In this document: positions 1 through 8,445 of the stretch, one piece after another
Layout of the letters: every line of letters begins with the position of its first letter
Position numbering within the stretch: position 1 is the stretch's first letter
From: Thiemannella venezuelensis
GTDB lineage: Bacteria > Actinomycetota > Actinomycetes > Streptosporangiales > Streptosporangiaceae
NCBI RefSeq assembly: GCF_014203605.1
Contig: NZ_JACHJJ010000004.1
Location: forward strand, 124,001 to 188,000
Direction: 5' to 3'
Length of the DNA stretch: 64,000 bases
Made by a program: the position numbers and the translations under genes
Notes under the pieces: generated by a model
Databases searched by the model: none
What the model was told of the DNA's origin: nothing
Seen by the model: only the letters and a program-made list of their open reading frames with translations

Positions 1-251
1 TGGAGCGCCTCGCCGACGCGCTGCCCGGCGGCGAGCGGGTCTTCTGGTACGAGGAGGGCGGCTGCGGCTGCGCCCGCACCGGCCGGATGGATCTGGACGG
101 CATCGAGATCCCCCGGGGCGCGGTCGTCTACATGTGCGGTCCGCTGCCGTTCATGCGCGACGCGCGGGCCCGGCTCATCGCGGCGGGCGTCGCCCCGCGC
201 GACGTGCACTACGAGGTGTTCGGTCCCGACCTGTGGCTGGGCGCGGCCTGA
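1..251 (+). CDS. hmp: Flavohaemoglobin (nitric oxide dioxygenase), C-terminal fragment
   Basis: Only the last 82 codons are in the window, read in frame from base 3 to the TGA at 249-251. The fragment carries the end of a ferredoxin-reductase-type NAD-binding domain: a VYMCGPLPFM motif (the conserved CGP/MCGP nucleotide-contact loop) followed by the flavohaemoglobin-style ending DVHYEVFGPDLW. Flavohaemoglobins oxidise NO to nitrate in the cytoplasm using haem, FAD and NAD(P)H. The globin half lies outside, so another ferredoxin-reductase-like flavoenzyme with the same C-terminus cannot be excluded, although the FGPD tail strongly favours Hmp. A hairpin follows the stop codon. Confidence 0.75.
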   Translation, partial: ERLADALPGGERVFWYEEGGCGCARTGRMDLDGIEIPRGAVVYMCGPLPFMRDARARLIAAGVAPRDVHYEVFGPDLWLGAA

Positions 252-320
252 GCGGACGGAGGGGGCGAAGGTCCCTGCGGGAGGGGACCTCGGGACCGCG
301 GGTGCGAGCCGTACGGCTCT

Positions 321-348
321 GCGGGAAGACCGGGTCCCCGCTTCCCGC
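321..348 (+). terminator. Hairpin downstream of flavohaemoglobin gene
   Basis: GCGGGAAG (321-328) pairs perfectly with CTTCCCGC (341-348) around a 12-base loop that can itself pair CGGG with CCCG. It lies 70 bases after the hmp stop and before the next gene's ribosome-binding site. There is no U tract, as is usual in actinomycetes. Confidence 0.45.
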
Positions 349-455
349 GAAGGGGGGCACCGGCGGCCGGGGCCCGGCCGTTGCGGGCACAGGAGGCATG
401 ACAGGGAAGCGGTTCCCCGCCGGGTGAACCCGGACGTCCGCTCGCGAGGAGAATG

Positions 456-968
456 ATGGTCGCCGCGCTGGAGCTCTATCTCGACCCGGTCGCCGAGAAG
501 CGGATCAGGACGCTGTGGGACGCGCTGGCGAGGGCGGGCGTGCCGAGCATGCGCGACCTGCTGAAGGGCCGGCACCGCCCGCACGTCTCGCTGATCGGCG
601 CCCCCGAGCTGGACGGCCCCGCGGTGGCCGCTGCCCTGCGCGGAATGCGGGTCGCCGTCCCGCTCGACCTGCGCTTCGACTTCGCCGGGCAGTTCCTGGG
701 ACGGGTGCTCTGGCTCGGCCCGGTCCCCACGGCGGAGCTGCTGGCCCACCACGCGGCGGTGCACGCGCGGCTCGCCGAGGCCGGGATCGGCGGCTTCGAG
801 GTCTACCGCCCCGGACGGTGGACACCGCACTGCACGCTGTCCATGCGGGTGCCGTTCCCCAAACTGCTCGACGCGCTCCGGCTCTGCATGGACGTGCTGC
901 CCATCGAGGCCACCGTGGTCGCCGCGGCCGTCGCCGACCATTCCCGGGGCGTCTTCGTCCCGCTGTGA
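456..968 (+). CDS. 2'-5' RNA ligase-like 2H phosphoesterase
   Basis: A 170-residue soluble protein with the two H-x-[S/T] signatures that define the 2H phosphoesterase superfamily: HVSL near residue 45 in the N-terminal half and HCTL near residue 125 in the C-terminal half. These histidines form the catalytic pair acting on 2',3'-cyclic or 2'-5' phosphodiester bonds in LigT/ThpR relatives; the actual substrate here is unknown. Two adjacent ATG codons (453 and 456) follow a GAGGAG ribosome-binding site at 446-451. I chose the second because of spacing. It appears monocistronic: the next gene starts 83 bases later in a different functional class. Confidence 0.75.
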   Translation: MVAALELYLDPVAEKRIRTLWDALARAGVPSMRDLLKGRHRPHVSLIGAPELDGPAVAAALRGMRVAVPLDLRFDFAGQFLGRVLWLGPVPTAELLAHHAAVHARLAEAGIGGFEVYRPGRWTPHCTLSMRVPFPKLLDALRLCMDVLPIEATVVAAAVADHSRGVFVPL

Positions 969-1051
969 GACGGCGGGTCTCCTCAGCTCCGCGGGTCCGC
1001 CGCCGATGGTCCTTCGACGGCTCGTGCGTACGGCGTCGGAAAGGCGGTGAC

Positions 1052-2632
1052 ATGGTGGTCGTGTTCGGGTTGGTTCTGGTGTTCGGGCTGGCGGCCGTGG
1101 TGGCCGCCGCGGTGGCCGCCGTGGGCTGGAGGCGGAGGCGTCAGGCGCCGGTCTTCGGGGCGCTGGCCCTGTTCGCCGCGGGCGTCGTCGTGTGGGCGGT
1201 CTCCGACGTGCTCAACCTGCTGGTCACCGACCCGGGGCCGCTGCTGCTGTGGGGCAGCGTCCTGTTCCCGTCGGAGGCCGCCGTCGTGATCGGCTTCTTC
1301 TGCCTGACCTCGGCCGTGATGGACCGGACCTGGCGGCCCTCCCGGCGTACGGCCGCGCTGCTGGCGGTCGAGCCCGTGACCGTGCTCGTCCTGCTCGGCA
1401 CCAACCCGTGGCACCACCTGTTCTTCGCCGGAGTCGAGCGGGTGGGCTGGCAGGGTGAGCTCGTCCTGCAGCTCGGACCGCTGTACTGGGTGCACGTCGC
1501 CTACGGCTACATGCTGGTGCTCGCCGGCCTGGTCCGCGTGCTCCGGGCCCGGCGGGCGGCGCCGCGCGGGCAGCGCCGGATCTACACCTGGACCGTCGGC
1601 ACCGCGCTGCCGCCGCTGGCGGTCAACCTGGTGGGGCTGCCCCTGGAGAACCAGATCGCGGACCTGACCTCGGTCGGGTTCGTCCTCTCGGTGATCATCG
1701 CGTACCGGATGGTGGCCCACCCGACCCTGCCGGAGCAGATCCCGGTGGCGCGGCAGCAGGTGTTCGACACCCTGGCCGACGCGGTCGTCGTGGTCGACGG
1801 GTCCGGCCGGATCCTGGACCACAACGCCGCCGCCCGCGAACTGGTCCGGCGGATCCGCCCCGACCTGGCGGGCCGGATCTCCGGGTCGCCGGTCACCGAG
1901 GTGTTCGGCCCGGACGTGCCCATGACCGAGGACTCCGTGGCCGACCGGATCCTGGCCGGTGCGGGGGGAGGCGTCGTCGACCTGCACCTGCGGACCAGCC
2001 CGCTGCGCGACCGCAGGGACCGCTGCATCGGCTGGGCGCTGACCGCCCACGACATCACCGAGGCCAACCGGCTGCGCCGCCAGGTCGAGGAGGCCAACGT
2101 GCTCCTGCGGGAGCAGGTGGTGCGGGACGCGCTGACCGGCCTGTACAACCGCCGCCACCTGACCGACACGCTCCCGGCCCTGCTGACCCGCTCCCTCGAG
2201 GCCGAGACCCCGCTGAGCCTGGCCGTCGTCGACATCGACCATTTCAAAAAGGTCAACGACACCTACGGTCACGCCTGCGGCGACGCGGTCCTGATCCGGG
2301 TGGCGCAGCTCCTGGCCACCGGCGTCCGCTACGACGACCTGGTGGCCCGGCTGGGCGGGGAGGAGTTCGTGATCGTCCTGCCCGGGGCGTCCCCGGAGGC
2401 GGCCGTGGCCCGCCTGGAGAGGCTGCGGGAGCTGGTGGCCGACGCGCGGACCCGGACCGCCGGCCACGAGCTCCAGGTCACCGTCAGCATCGGCGTCACC
2501 GCCTTCACCGGCGCGCAGAGCAGCACCGAGCTGCTCGAGGCCGCCGACGAGGCCCTCTACGAGGCCAAGCGGCTGGGCCGCAACCGCATCGAGCAGGCCG
2601 TGCGCCCGGCCGCGGCGCGCCGGACGGCCTGA
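1052..2632 (+). CDS. Membrane-bound diguanylate cyclase (7TM-PAS-GGDEF)
   Basis: A 526-residue protein. Residues 1-215 hold about seven hydrophobic segments resembling the histidine-kinase-type N-terminal 7TM domain, then a PAS-like domain (about 225-335, LADAVVVVDGSGRILDHN) and a GGDEF domain (about 355-515) opening with RDALTGLYNRRHL. The signature is GGEEF, a catalytically competent variant. An RYDD motif sits exactly five residues before it, matching the RxxD inhibitory I-site, so product inhibition by c-di-GMP is predicted. No EAL domain is present. It would synthesise c-di-GMP at the membrane in response to an unknown ligand. The open frame continues upstream of 1052, but the ATG there begins the first membrane segment and follows a GGAAAGG-type site. 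Confidence 0.88.
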   Translation: MVVVFGLVLVFGLAAVVAAAVAAVGWRRRRQAPVFGALALFAAGVVVWAVSDVLNLLVTDPGPLLLWGSVLFPSEAAVVIGFFCLTSAVMDRTWRPSRRTAALLAVEPVTVLVLLGTNPWHHLFFAGVERVGWQGELVLQLGPLYWVHVAYGYMLVLAGLVRVLRARRAAPRGQRRIYTWTVGTALPPLAVNLVGLPLENQIADLTSVGFVLSVIIAYRMVAHPTLPEQIPVARQQVFDTLADAVVVVDGSGRILDHNAAARELVRRIRPDLAGRISGSPVTEVFGPDVPMTEDSVADRILAGAGGGVVDLHLRTSPLRDRRDRCIGWALTAHDITEANRLRRQVEEANVLLREQVVRDALTGLYNRRHLTDTLPALLTRSLEAETPLSLAVVDIDHFKKVNDTYGHACGDAVLIRVAQLLATGVRYDDLVARLGGEEFVIVLPGASPEAAVARLERLRELVADARTRTAGHELQVTVSIGVTAFTGAQSSTELLEAADEALYEAKRLGRNRIEQAVRPAAARRTA

Positions 2633-2655
2633 GACCGGCCGGCGGGGCGTACGGC

Positions 2656-4515
2656 TCAGGGCAGCGGGTCGAGGGCCCCCGTGGACAGGCCGCGGGCGAT
2701 CGCCTCGGCGGTCAGACCGGCGTTGAGGGCGATCTCCCGGAGCTCGGCCTCGAATACGAAGATCTTCCGGAAGGCGGTGCCGTACCGTGCCTGCTCCGCC
2801 GGGAGGATCCGCGGTACCTGGGCCCGGCGCGGGTCGAAACGGGTCGAGCCCGACTGGGTGCCGAGCGCCGCCGGAGGAGAGAGCGTCCGGACGAACCCGG
2901 CGAGGAAGAACGGGTCGAGCCGGCCGGGGTCGGGCCTCAGCAGGGTGAGCCGGGGACCGAGGAGCAGGCCGGGTTCCTCGACCACCGCGGTCGCCAGGAC
3001 GCTTCCGCGGGTGGCCACGACCACGTCGCCCGGTTCGAGCCGGATCCGGCCCTCAGGGCCGGTACGCGCCTCCGGGGCGGCCCCGTCCAGCACGTGGCGG
3101 TCGGTCATCACCGGCTCGCCCGAGTGGTCGATCTCGTAGCGCCCGGCCTGCCGGACCGTGAGCGCTCCGATCCGCTCCAGTTCCGAGAGCGCGACCATCG
3201 GCAGCTCCCGGCCGGTTCCCGGGGCGGCCTCGGGGACCAGGGAGGGGAGCCGTCCGAGCCGCCGGAGGAGGTGCTCGCGGGCGGAGAGGTATCCGGCCGC
3301 CGTGACCTGCTCGCCCGTCCTCAGATGGCGGGCGGGGGTGATGTCGACGTCCTCGTCGACCAGCTCGATGATCGGGACCGTACGGCTCTCGCCGGGCCGG
3401 CCGGGCTCCGCCTCCGGATCGGCCAGGAAGGCCCGCCACTGCTCGGCGACCGCGTCGAAGGTCGCCGGCTCGGCCTCGGCCAGCAGCACCCGCGACGGGG
3501 TGCGGTTCCCGGCGGCGGGTCTGCGCAGCACCCACACGTGCACCGGGAGCCCGGTGCCGGAGGCCATCTTCGGGGGCAGGCCGATGACGGCCTGGAGCGC
3601 GCCGCGCCGGAGCAGGTTGCTGCGGATGCGGCGGCCGGAACGGCGGTTGGCCGCGATCGCGGGCATCAGCAGCACCGCGACGCCGCCCGGCTTCAGGTGG
3701 GCGAGGGCGTGCTGGACCCAGGCGAGCTCGGACTCGGTCTTGGGCGGCAGGCCGTACTCCCAGCGCAGGTCGCCGGTGAGCTCGTCGTATCCCCAGTGGC
3801 GCTCGTTGAAGGGCGGATGGCACACGACGGCGTCGGCCGCCAGGCCCGGCCAGGCGTCGCGCCGCAGCGAGTCTCCCGTCCTGACCTCGCCCTCCGCGCC
3901 GGTCAGCGCCAGCCGGGACCGGGCCAGGCGGGCGAGGGAGCCGTCGTGCTCCTGCCCGAGGACCTGCTCCGCCCCGGCCGTCCGAGCCGCCGCGGCGAGC
4001 AGGACGCCCAGGCCGCAGGCGGGGTCGAGGACCGACCGCACGCCCGGCCCGGCCAGCCGCGCCATGAACTCCGCGACCTCGTCCGGGGTCTCGGACAGCC
4101 GCCGGGAGTGCACGTCGGCGTAGCGGTCGAGCAGGAAACGGGTGGCCTCCGCGGTCCCGCGCTCCCGGGCGTACCGCCTGACGAGCTCCCACGCGGCGGC
4201 CGGGACCACCTCCGGCCTGTCCCGGCCGTGCAGGAGCTCGGTCGCCTCGGCGACCACCTCGCCGAGACGCAGGTCGTCGGCGGCGGTCCGGATCTGCTGC
4301 CAGGCGCGCTCCCGCAGGGGGAGCTCCTCGACCTTGCCCTGGCTCAGCAGCCACGTCTCGACGGCCTTGAGGGAGAAGGCCGGGCTGGTCGCGGTCCCGC
4401 CGACGGGCTCGGGGAAGTCCTCGTGCCGCCGCCGCCAGTTGCTCACGGCCGCCCGGCCGACCCCCGCCATCCGCGCGATGTCGGCCGCGGTGACGGTCGC
4501 CTCGTCCGCTGACAC
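2656..4515 (-). CDS. Orphan N6-adenine DNA methylase with N-terminal HTH
   Basis: About 619 residues from a GTG start preceded by AAAGGCGGG. Residues 8-30 form a MerR/DNA-binding-like helix-turn-helix (ADIARMAGVGRAAVSNWRRR). Residues 155-350 are a HsdM-type methyltransferase with SAM motif DPACGLG (164-170) and a catalytic motif HPPF (233-236) where N/D/S-PP-Y/F is expected. The C-terminal part (about 470-619: EPGDVVVATRGS, LDPFFLAGFVRTL, TRFDPRRAQVPRILP) resembles the target-recognition portion of HsdS specificity subunits, so modification and specificity may be fused. No restriction endonuclease or other HsdS lies nearby. It may be an orphan epigenetic regulator or a defence remnant. The His in motif IV makes activity uncertain. 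Confidence 0.75.
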   Translation of the reverse strand: MSADEATVTAADIARMAGVGRAAVSNWRRRHEDFPEPVGGTATSPAFSLKAVETWLLSQGKVEELPLRERAWQQIRTAADDLRLGEVVAEATELLHGRDRPEVVPAAAWELVRRYARERGTAEATRFLLDRYADVHSRRLSETPDEVAEFMARLAGPGVRSVLDPACGLGVLLAAAARTAGAEQVLGQEHDGSLARLARSRLALTGAEGEVRTGDSLRRDAWPGLAADAVVCHPPFNERHWGYDELTGDLRWEYGLPPKTESELAWVQHALAHLKPGGVAVLLMPAIAANRRSGRRIRSNLLRRGALQAVIGLPPKMASGTGLPVHVWVLRRPAAGNRTPSRVLLAEAEPATFDAVAEQWRAFLADPEAEPGRPGESRTVPIIELVDEDVDITPARHLRTGEQVTAAGYLSAREHLLRRLGRLPSLVPEAAPGTGRELPMVALSELERIGALTVRQAGRYEIDHSGEPVMTDRHVLDGAAPEARTGPEGRIRLEPGDVVVATRGSVLATAVVEEPGLLLGPRLTLLRPDPGRLDPFFLAGFVRTLSPPAALGTQSGSTRFDPRRAQVPRILPAEQARYGTAFRKIFVFEAELREIALNAGLTAEAIARGLSTGALDPLP

Positions 4516-4643
4516 CGTGAGCCCGCCTTTCTGCCCGTCCCAGCACGTGGACACACCGTATCCTGATCGTACGTCGCCCGAAGGCTCGGATCGTGTATCA
4601 AATTCACGTTGTGCGGAGGGCGGTGCCGTACGGCGGAGCGGTC

Positions 4644-5024
4644 CTACCGGTACTGGAGTTTGTGCGGATCCGCCTGGGAGGCGGGCCTGCGGCGGGAGGT
4701 CGCGAAGACCAGCGCGCCCGCGGCGACGAGGACGAAGGCCCCGCCGGCCATGGCCCACGCGCCCGTCTGCTGGGTGGACTGCTCCTCCTGGCCCGTCTCG
4801 GCGAACCCGGCCCACCTCCGGGCCTCCTGGGTCAGTTCGTCGTACCGGGCCGGGTCGCTCTCCTTGACGGCGTCGGCGTCGCGGGCCGCCTGCTCGGCCT
4901 TGGCGAGGTGGCCCTCGATCCGCGCACCCGTCTCACTCGCCCGGGAGAACGGGACGCTGCTCACCGCCCCCACCACCAGGCCCAGCACCAGCAGTGCGAT
5001 TCCGATCCACGACCTGCGTCCCAC
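4644..5024 (-). CDS. Small two-TM membrane protein of unknown function
   Basis: About 126 residues. A hydrophobic segment near residues 7-24 (IALLVLGLVVGAVSSVPF) and another near 95-115 (GAWAMAGGAFVLVAAGALVF) flank a charged, probably helical extracytoplasmic stretch rich in Ala, Glu and Arg, and a short basic tail follows. I recognise no family. The GTG at 5024 is chosen because GGAAAGG lies about 8 bases upstream; an in-frame GTG at 5033 is the alternative. It starts about 500 bases from the divergently oriented YjbR-like gene and ends 128 bases upstream of the methylase start on the same strand, so a loose operon with the methylase is possible. Confidence 0.5.
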   Translation of the reverse strand: MGRRSWIGIALLVLGLVVGAVSSVPFSRASETGARIEGHLAKAEQAARDADAVKESDPARYDELTQEARRWAGFAETGQEEQSTQQTGAWAMAGGAFVLVAAGALVFATSRRRPASQADPHKLQYR

Positions 5025-5225
5025 CGATATCACCTTTCCGTGCCCGTCAGCTCCTCGCCGCGCGCTCTGACGGGGCACAGGGCTCCGGGACGCAGGGCGG
5101 GGCGGCGGGCGGGTTCCGCTCGCCGCCGTGACACGGTATCCGGCCGTCCTGCCTGGTCACGCCAGCCGTACGGATGATCCGGCCTCCCCCGTGCGGACGA
5201 GGCCGGGGCGGAGGGGCGCGGCGGG

Positions 5226-5468
5226 ATGTTCCTGCGCCTGCACGAGGAGCCCGGTCTCACGGTGGTCAAGGTCTCCCCGGAGGAGCGTGAGGCGCTCGCC
5301 GGGGAGCGGCCCGACGTCTTCCTCGTCACCCCGCACCACGAGAAGTACCCGTACATGCTGGTGCGGACGGCGGAGCCGGCCGCGGACGAGCTGCGCGAGC
5401 TGGTCACGGAGGCCTGGCGGATGAGCGCGCCCAAGCGGCTCGTGGCGTCCTTCGACGAGGACGCCTGA
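5226..5468 (+). CDS. MmcQ/YjbR-like protein, N-terminally truncated
   Basis: The 80 residues match the C-terminal two thirds of MmcQ/YjbR (DUF419) proteins: a MFLRLHEEPGLTVVKVSPEERE strand region, a PDVFLVTPHH.KYPYMLVR core, then ELVTEAWRMSAPKRLVASFD. Family members are usually about 110-120 residues and have an N-terminal helix and strand before the F-x-R-L segment. Here the frame is closed by a TGA at 5175-5177, and no frame upstream supplies the missing part. It is therefore either a short surviving paralogue, with a GGAGGGGCG ribosome-binding site at 5210-5218, or a decaying gene. The family's molecular function is poorly defined despite its DNA-binding label. Confidence 0.55.
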   Translation: MFLRLHEEPGLTVVKVSPEEREALAGERPDVFLVTPHHEKYPYMLVRTAEPAADELRELVTEAWRMSAPKRLVASFDEDA

Positions 5469-5518
5469 CGGGGGACCGCTCTGCGCGGACATGTCATCCG
5501 CGCGGGTGACGCCGGACC

Positions 5519-6172
5519 GTGTTCTGGTTCGTCACGATTCGAGGCGTGGTCGAAGAGGCGTTGTTTCGGGCGGGCTGGTGGCGGACCATCGGCAGGGGCG
5601 CGCGGTTGCTGGCGGCGGTCGCCGTCTCCTGGCCGGTCCTGGGCGTGGCGTACGCGGCCGGAGGATGGTGGTGGCTGCCGGGGCTGCTCGCCCTCGCCGT
5701 CCTGCTCGGGGTCTCCATCGTGCAGCTGGTCGGGATCTCCGAGGACGTGCCCTGGGCGGTCTGGGGGATGTGGCCGTTCTTCCTCGTCCTGGCGCTGACG
5801 GCCGGTCTTCCGGGCGAGTACTACATGCGCGCGTACGGCGAGCCGGTGAGCGCGGTCGTGGCGGAGCGGGAGTGGGTCGAGGGTTCGAGGCGGAAATACG
5901 ACCACTACGAGTACGTCCTGCGCACCGGCGACGGGCGGCTGGTCGCGGAGGAGTTCGAGAGCCACCGGGACGGGCTGGAGATCGGCGCGCGGGTCGAGGT
6001 GCTCACGGACCCCCTGGGAGTGCTCGAACCGCTGGAACCGTCGGAGGATCTCGGCCTCGCGGAAACGCTCGCCCGGGTCGCCTGGGGCTGGATCACGCTG
6101 ATGACGGTCGTGCTCAGCGTGCTGGGCGAACGGCGGCGCCGGACGATGCGGCCCAAGGGGTCCGGCGGGTGA
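5519..6172 (+). CDS. Membrane protein with DUF3592-like extracytoplasmic segment
   Basis: 217 residues from GTG 5519. Two or three hydrophobic helices occupy about residues 25-100 (LLAAVAVSWPVLGVAYAAG, WWWLPGLLALAVLLGVSIV, WPFFLVLALTAGL). A soluble region of about 80 residues follows, with strand-like text VSAVVAEREWVEG ... YEYVLRTGDGRLVAEEFES ... GARVEVLTDPLG, reminiscent of DUF3592-type domains. A last helix near residues 185-200 precedes a basic tail. No good ribosome-binding site marks the GTG, and an in-frame GTG at 5546 is possible. The gene runs convergently into the VOC gene with a 5-base gap. Function unknown. Confidence 0.5.
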   Translation: MFWFVTIRGVVEEALFRAGWWRTIGRGARLLAAVAVSWPVLGVAYAAGGWWWLPGLLALAVLLGVSIVQLVGISEDVPWAVWGMWPFFLVLALTAGLPGEYYMRAYGEPVSAVVAEREWVEGSRRKYDHYEYVLRTGDGRLVAEEFESHRDGLEIGARVEVLTDPLGVLEPLEPSEDLGLAETLARVAWGWITLMTVVLSVLGERRRRTMRPKGSGG

Positions 6173-6177
6173 GCACC

Positions 6178-6540
6178 TCAGGCCGGGGGCTCCCAGTAGA
6201 CCTCCACCCGGTGGCCGTCGGGGTCGGCGCACTTGAACGCCACGTAGGAGGGCCCGTCGTGGTGCTCGGCGACCGCGATCCCGTCGGCGCGCACGCGGTC
6301 GAGCAGGGCGCGCACCTCGCCGGGCTCGCCGAGCCGGAAGCCGAAGTGCAGGAAGGCGGGGAGCGGGCCCACCTCCTGGCCGCCGTGCAGCGCCAGGTCG
6401 AAGCCGTCGGCGTTGCGGACGATGACGGTGCCGTCCTCGTACCGCTGCGCGGTCGCGGGGTCGAACCCGAAGTAGGTCTCGTAGAACCGGAGGCTGCGCC
6501 GGGCGTCGCGCACGGGCAGGCCCAGATGGGTCAGATGCAT
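6178..6540 (-). CDS. VOC (glyoxalase/bleomycin resistance) family protein
   Basis: 120 residues forming one vicinal-oxygen-chelate unit: it opens with MHLTHLGLPVRDARRSLRFYE (beta-alpha motif with a potential metal His) and ends ADPDGHRVEVYWEPP, the usual D-P-D-G-H ... E-V strand carrying a metal-ligand Glu. Such proteins are metal-dependent lyases, dioxygenases or drug-sequestering proteins, and the sequence does not indicate which. The ATG at 6540 starts exactly at the conserved first strand; the reading frame extends further upstream but without family similarity. It is monocistronic, with the DinB gene upstream on the same strand after a 122-base gap. Confidence 0.75.
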   Translation of the reverse strand: MHLTHLGLPVRDARRSLRFYETYFGFDPATAQRYEDGTVIVRNADGFDLALHGGQEVGPLPAFLHFGFRLGEPGEVRALLDRVRADGIAVAEHHDGPSYVAFKCADPDGHRVEVYWEPPA

Positions 6541-6662
6541 GATCCCAGCGTGCGGCCGCCGGTCTCCCCCGACAAGGGATTTGTGCCGCTTCGGTCCGCG
6601 TGCGCCGGACCGCCCGCCGGACGCGGCGGGCCGCGCCCCCGGGCGGCCCGCCGACCGCGGCG

Positions 6663-7169
6663 TCAGCCCATGGTCCTCGCGCCGTCGATGGACTCGCGGA
6701 TGATGTCGGCGTGCCCGGCGTGCTGGGAGGTCTCGGCGATGACGTGCAGCAGGACCCGGCGGACCGACCAGCGCGCGCCCGGCTCGAACCACGGCGCCTC
6801 AGGGAGCGGGTGGGAGGCGTCCATGTCCAGCGTCTCCACCAGCTTCGCGGTCTCGCGCGCCACCCGCTCGTAGTCGTCGAGCAGGCCGTCCAGCGTCTCG
6901 CCGTCGAGCATGCGGAACTGGCCCTCCCAGTCGATCTGCTCGCGCTCCATCGCCTCGGCGCCGCCGACCGCGAACCGCATCCACCTCTCCTCCACCCCGG
7001 CCACGTGCTTGATCAGGCCGCCCAGGCAGAGCTCGCTGGCGGTGGGGCGCAGCGCCGCCTGCCCGTCGGTCAGGCCCCGGACCGTCTGGCGCAGGAAGCC
7101 GCGGTGCTTGTCCAGCGTCTGGAGCAGGTCGGCGCGCTCGCCGGTCGTGGTCTTCTCATGCGTGGTCAT
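6663..7169 (-). CDS. DinB/DUF664 family putative metalloenzyme
   Basis: 168 residues forming a DinB-like four-helix bundle of the DUF664 type common in mycothiol-producing actinobacteria. Expected helices and putative metal-ligand histidines are visible: GLIKHVAGVEERWM (His near residue 55) and VLLHVIAETSQHAGHADIIRE near the C-terminus. Relatives act as thiol-dependent transferases or isomerases (for example mycothiol S-transferases); a role in detoxification is inference. The start ATG follows AAGGGCGG. The pirin gene lies upstream in the same orientation, 89 bases away. Confidence 0.75.
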   Translation of the reverse strand: MTTHEKTTTGERADLLQTLDKHRGFLRQTVRGLTDGQAALRPTASELCLGGLIKHVAGVEERWMRFAVGGAEAMEREQIDWEGQFRMLDGETLDGLLDDYERVARETAKLVETLDMDASHPLPEAPWFEPGARWSVRRVLLHVIAETSQHAGHADIIRESIDGARTMG

Positions 7170-7258
7170 GGGTCCGCCCTTCGATGTCGTCGGCCGGCCC
7201 AGCCTATGACCGGCCACCGACATTTTCCGATCATCGGGCGGAGGCGCCGCGGCGGCGG

Positions 7259-8236
7259 TCAGCCGGTCGTACGGCCGTGCCGGTCGCGTGCCTTCAGGCG
7301 GACGGTCGGCATCTCCGGGGCGGGCAGCGGACCGGCGTCGCAGCCGCCCACCGTGCCGAAGCGCCGGCCCGCCGCCCAGTCGTCGCGCGCCCGCACGATC
7401 TCCTCGTGCGAGCGGCCGACGAAGTTCCACCACATCACGAGGGGTTCGTCGAACGGCTCGCCGCCGAACACGAACAGCCGGGCCGGGCCCGCCGCTCCGA
7501 CGGGGATCTCGGACCGGCCCCGCCCGAGGTAGAGCAGTGAACCGGGGGACAGCGGCGTGCCGGCGACCTCCGCGGCGCCGGACATGACCAGGACGGCGTT
7601 CTCGAAGCCGGGATCGGCCGGGATCACGCAGCCGCCGGGTCCGGCGAACAGGATCTCGGCGCCGACCAGCGGGGTGTGCACGCGTGCGGGGGAGCGGGCC
7701 GGCCCGAGCGCTCCCGCGACGACGGTGACGGTCGCCTCGCCCGTGCGCAGCACCGGCAGTTCGGCGTGGTGCTCGAACCGCGGTTCGCCGTGGCGGGCCT
7801 CCTCCGGCAGCGCCACCCACAGCTGCAGCCCGTGCATGCCCGGGGGGTGGTCCGGCGGGGACTGCTCGGAGTGCGCGATGCCGCGGCCCGAGGTCATCAG
7901 GTTGAGCTGTCCGGGGGTGATCGCCTGCGCGCTGCCGAGGCTGTCGCGGTGCATGATCTCGCCGTCGGCCAGCCAGGTGACGGTCTGCAGGCCGGTGTGC
8001 GGGTGCGGCGGCACCTGCATGCCGGGCCGCCCGCCGACGTCGTCCGGACCGAAGTGGTCCACGAAGCACCAGGCGCCGACCATCCGGCGCCTGCGCTGCG
8101 GCAGCAGCCGCCGGACCGTGGTGTACCGGCCCAGCGGCACGTCGTGACCGGGCAGGAGGACGCTCTCCGGCTCGGTCTCGACCGCGACCGCGCAGCCGTA
8201 CACGGCCTGGCCGGGCTCTCGCTCTGAGTCGCTCAT
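7259..8236 (-). CDS. Pirin family protein (bicupin)
   Basis: 325 residues with the two-cupin pirin architecture. The N-terminal cupin carries the metal motif HPHTG plus IMHRDSLG with a preceding E, and later GIAHSE, matching the conserved His/His/His/Glu set of pirins. The C-terminal cupin covers about residues 180-290. Pirins bind Fe(II) and include quercetin 2,3-dioxygenases; the substrate of this one is unknown. Length and motifs are normal for the family. It heads a leftward group with DinB and VOC and is divergent from the LPMO gene. Confidence 0.85.
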   Translation of the reverse strand: MSDSEREPGQAVYGCAVAVETEPESVLLPGHDVPLGRYTTVRRLLPQRRRRMVGAWCFVDHFGPDDVGGRPGMQVPPHPHTGLQTVTWLADGEIMHRDSLGSAQAITPGQLNLMTSGRGIAHSEQSPPDHPPGMHGLQLWVALPEEARHGEPRFEHHAELPVLRTGEATVTVVAGALGPARSPARVHTPLVGAEILFAGPGGCVIPADPGFENAVLVMSGAAEVAGTPLSPGSLLYLGRGRSEIPVGAAGPARLFVFGGEPFDEPLVMWWNFVGRSHEEIVRARDDWAAGRRFGTVGGCDAGPLPAPEMPTVRLKARDRHGRTTG

Positions 8237-8370
8237 GAGCCGACCCTACGGGCTCCCGCCGGCTCATCTCCGGAGGCGGCGGGGCCGGGGCCGTACGGCC
8301 GGGACGGCAGGTTTTCCCGCTCGGCACGCGCCGGGAAACACGCGCTCCTGTCTGACACGGTCCAGAAAAA

Positions 8371-8406
8371 AACAGTTACGCGGGCATTTACTGTTAGGAA
8401 ACTTTC
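8371..8406 (+). promoter_or_regulatory. Candidate operator region upstream of LPMO
   Basis: AACAGT (8371-8376) and ACTGTT (8390-8395) form a perfect inverted repeat with a 13-base spacer. It is followed at once by GGAAACTTTC, a GAAA-C-TTTC dyad at 8398-8406. The stretch is AT-rich, 40-75 bases ahead of the LPMO start, and lies in the 209-base gap between the divergent pirin and LPMO genes. The regulator is unknown; no DasR-type consensus is present. Confidence 0.35.
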
Positions 8407-8445
8407 TTTTACATTTCAAGCAACCCCCCAGCAGAGGAGTGCTCC

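Noticed and set aside
983-2467. Long open frame antisense to the diguanylate cyclase
   Set aside because: High GC leaves non-coding frames open; the translation is low-complexity Arg/Gly/His/Gln-rich and resembles no protein, while the + strand encodes a complete 7TM-PAS-GGDEF protein.
3094-4512. 472-codon open frame antisense to the DNA methylase
   Set aside because: No motifs; the opposite strand contains all methylase motifs.
8237-8445. Search for a DasR-type site before the LPMO gene
   Set aside because: No match to the TGGTCTAGACCA-like consensus is visible; only other dyads are present.
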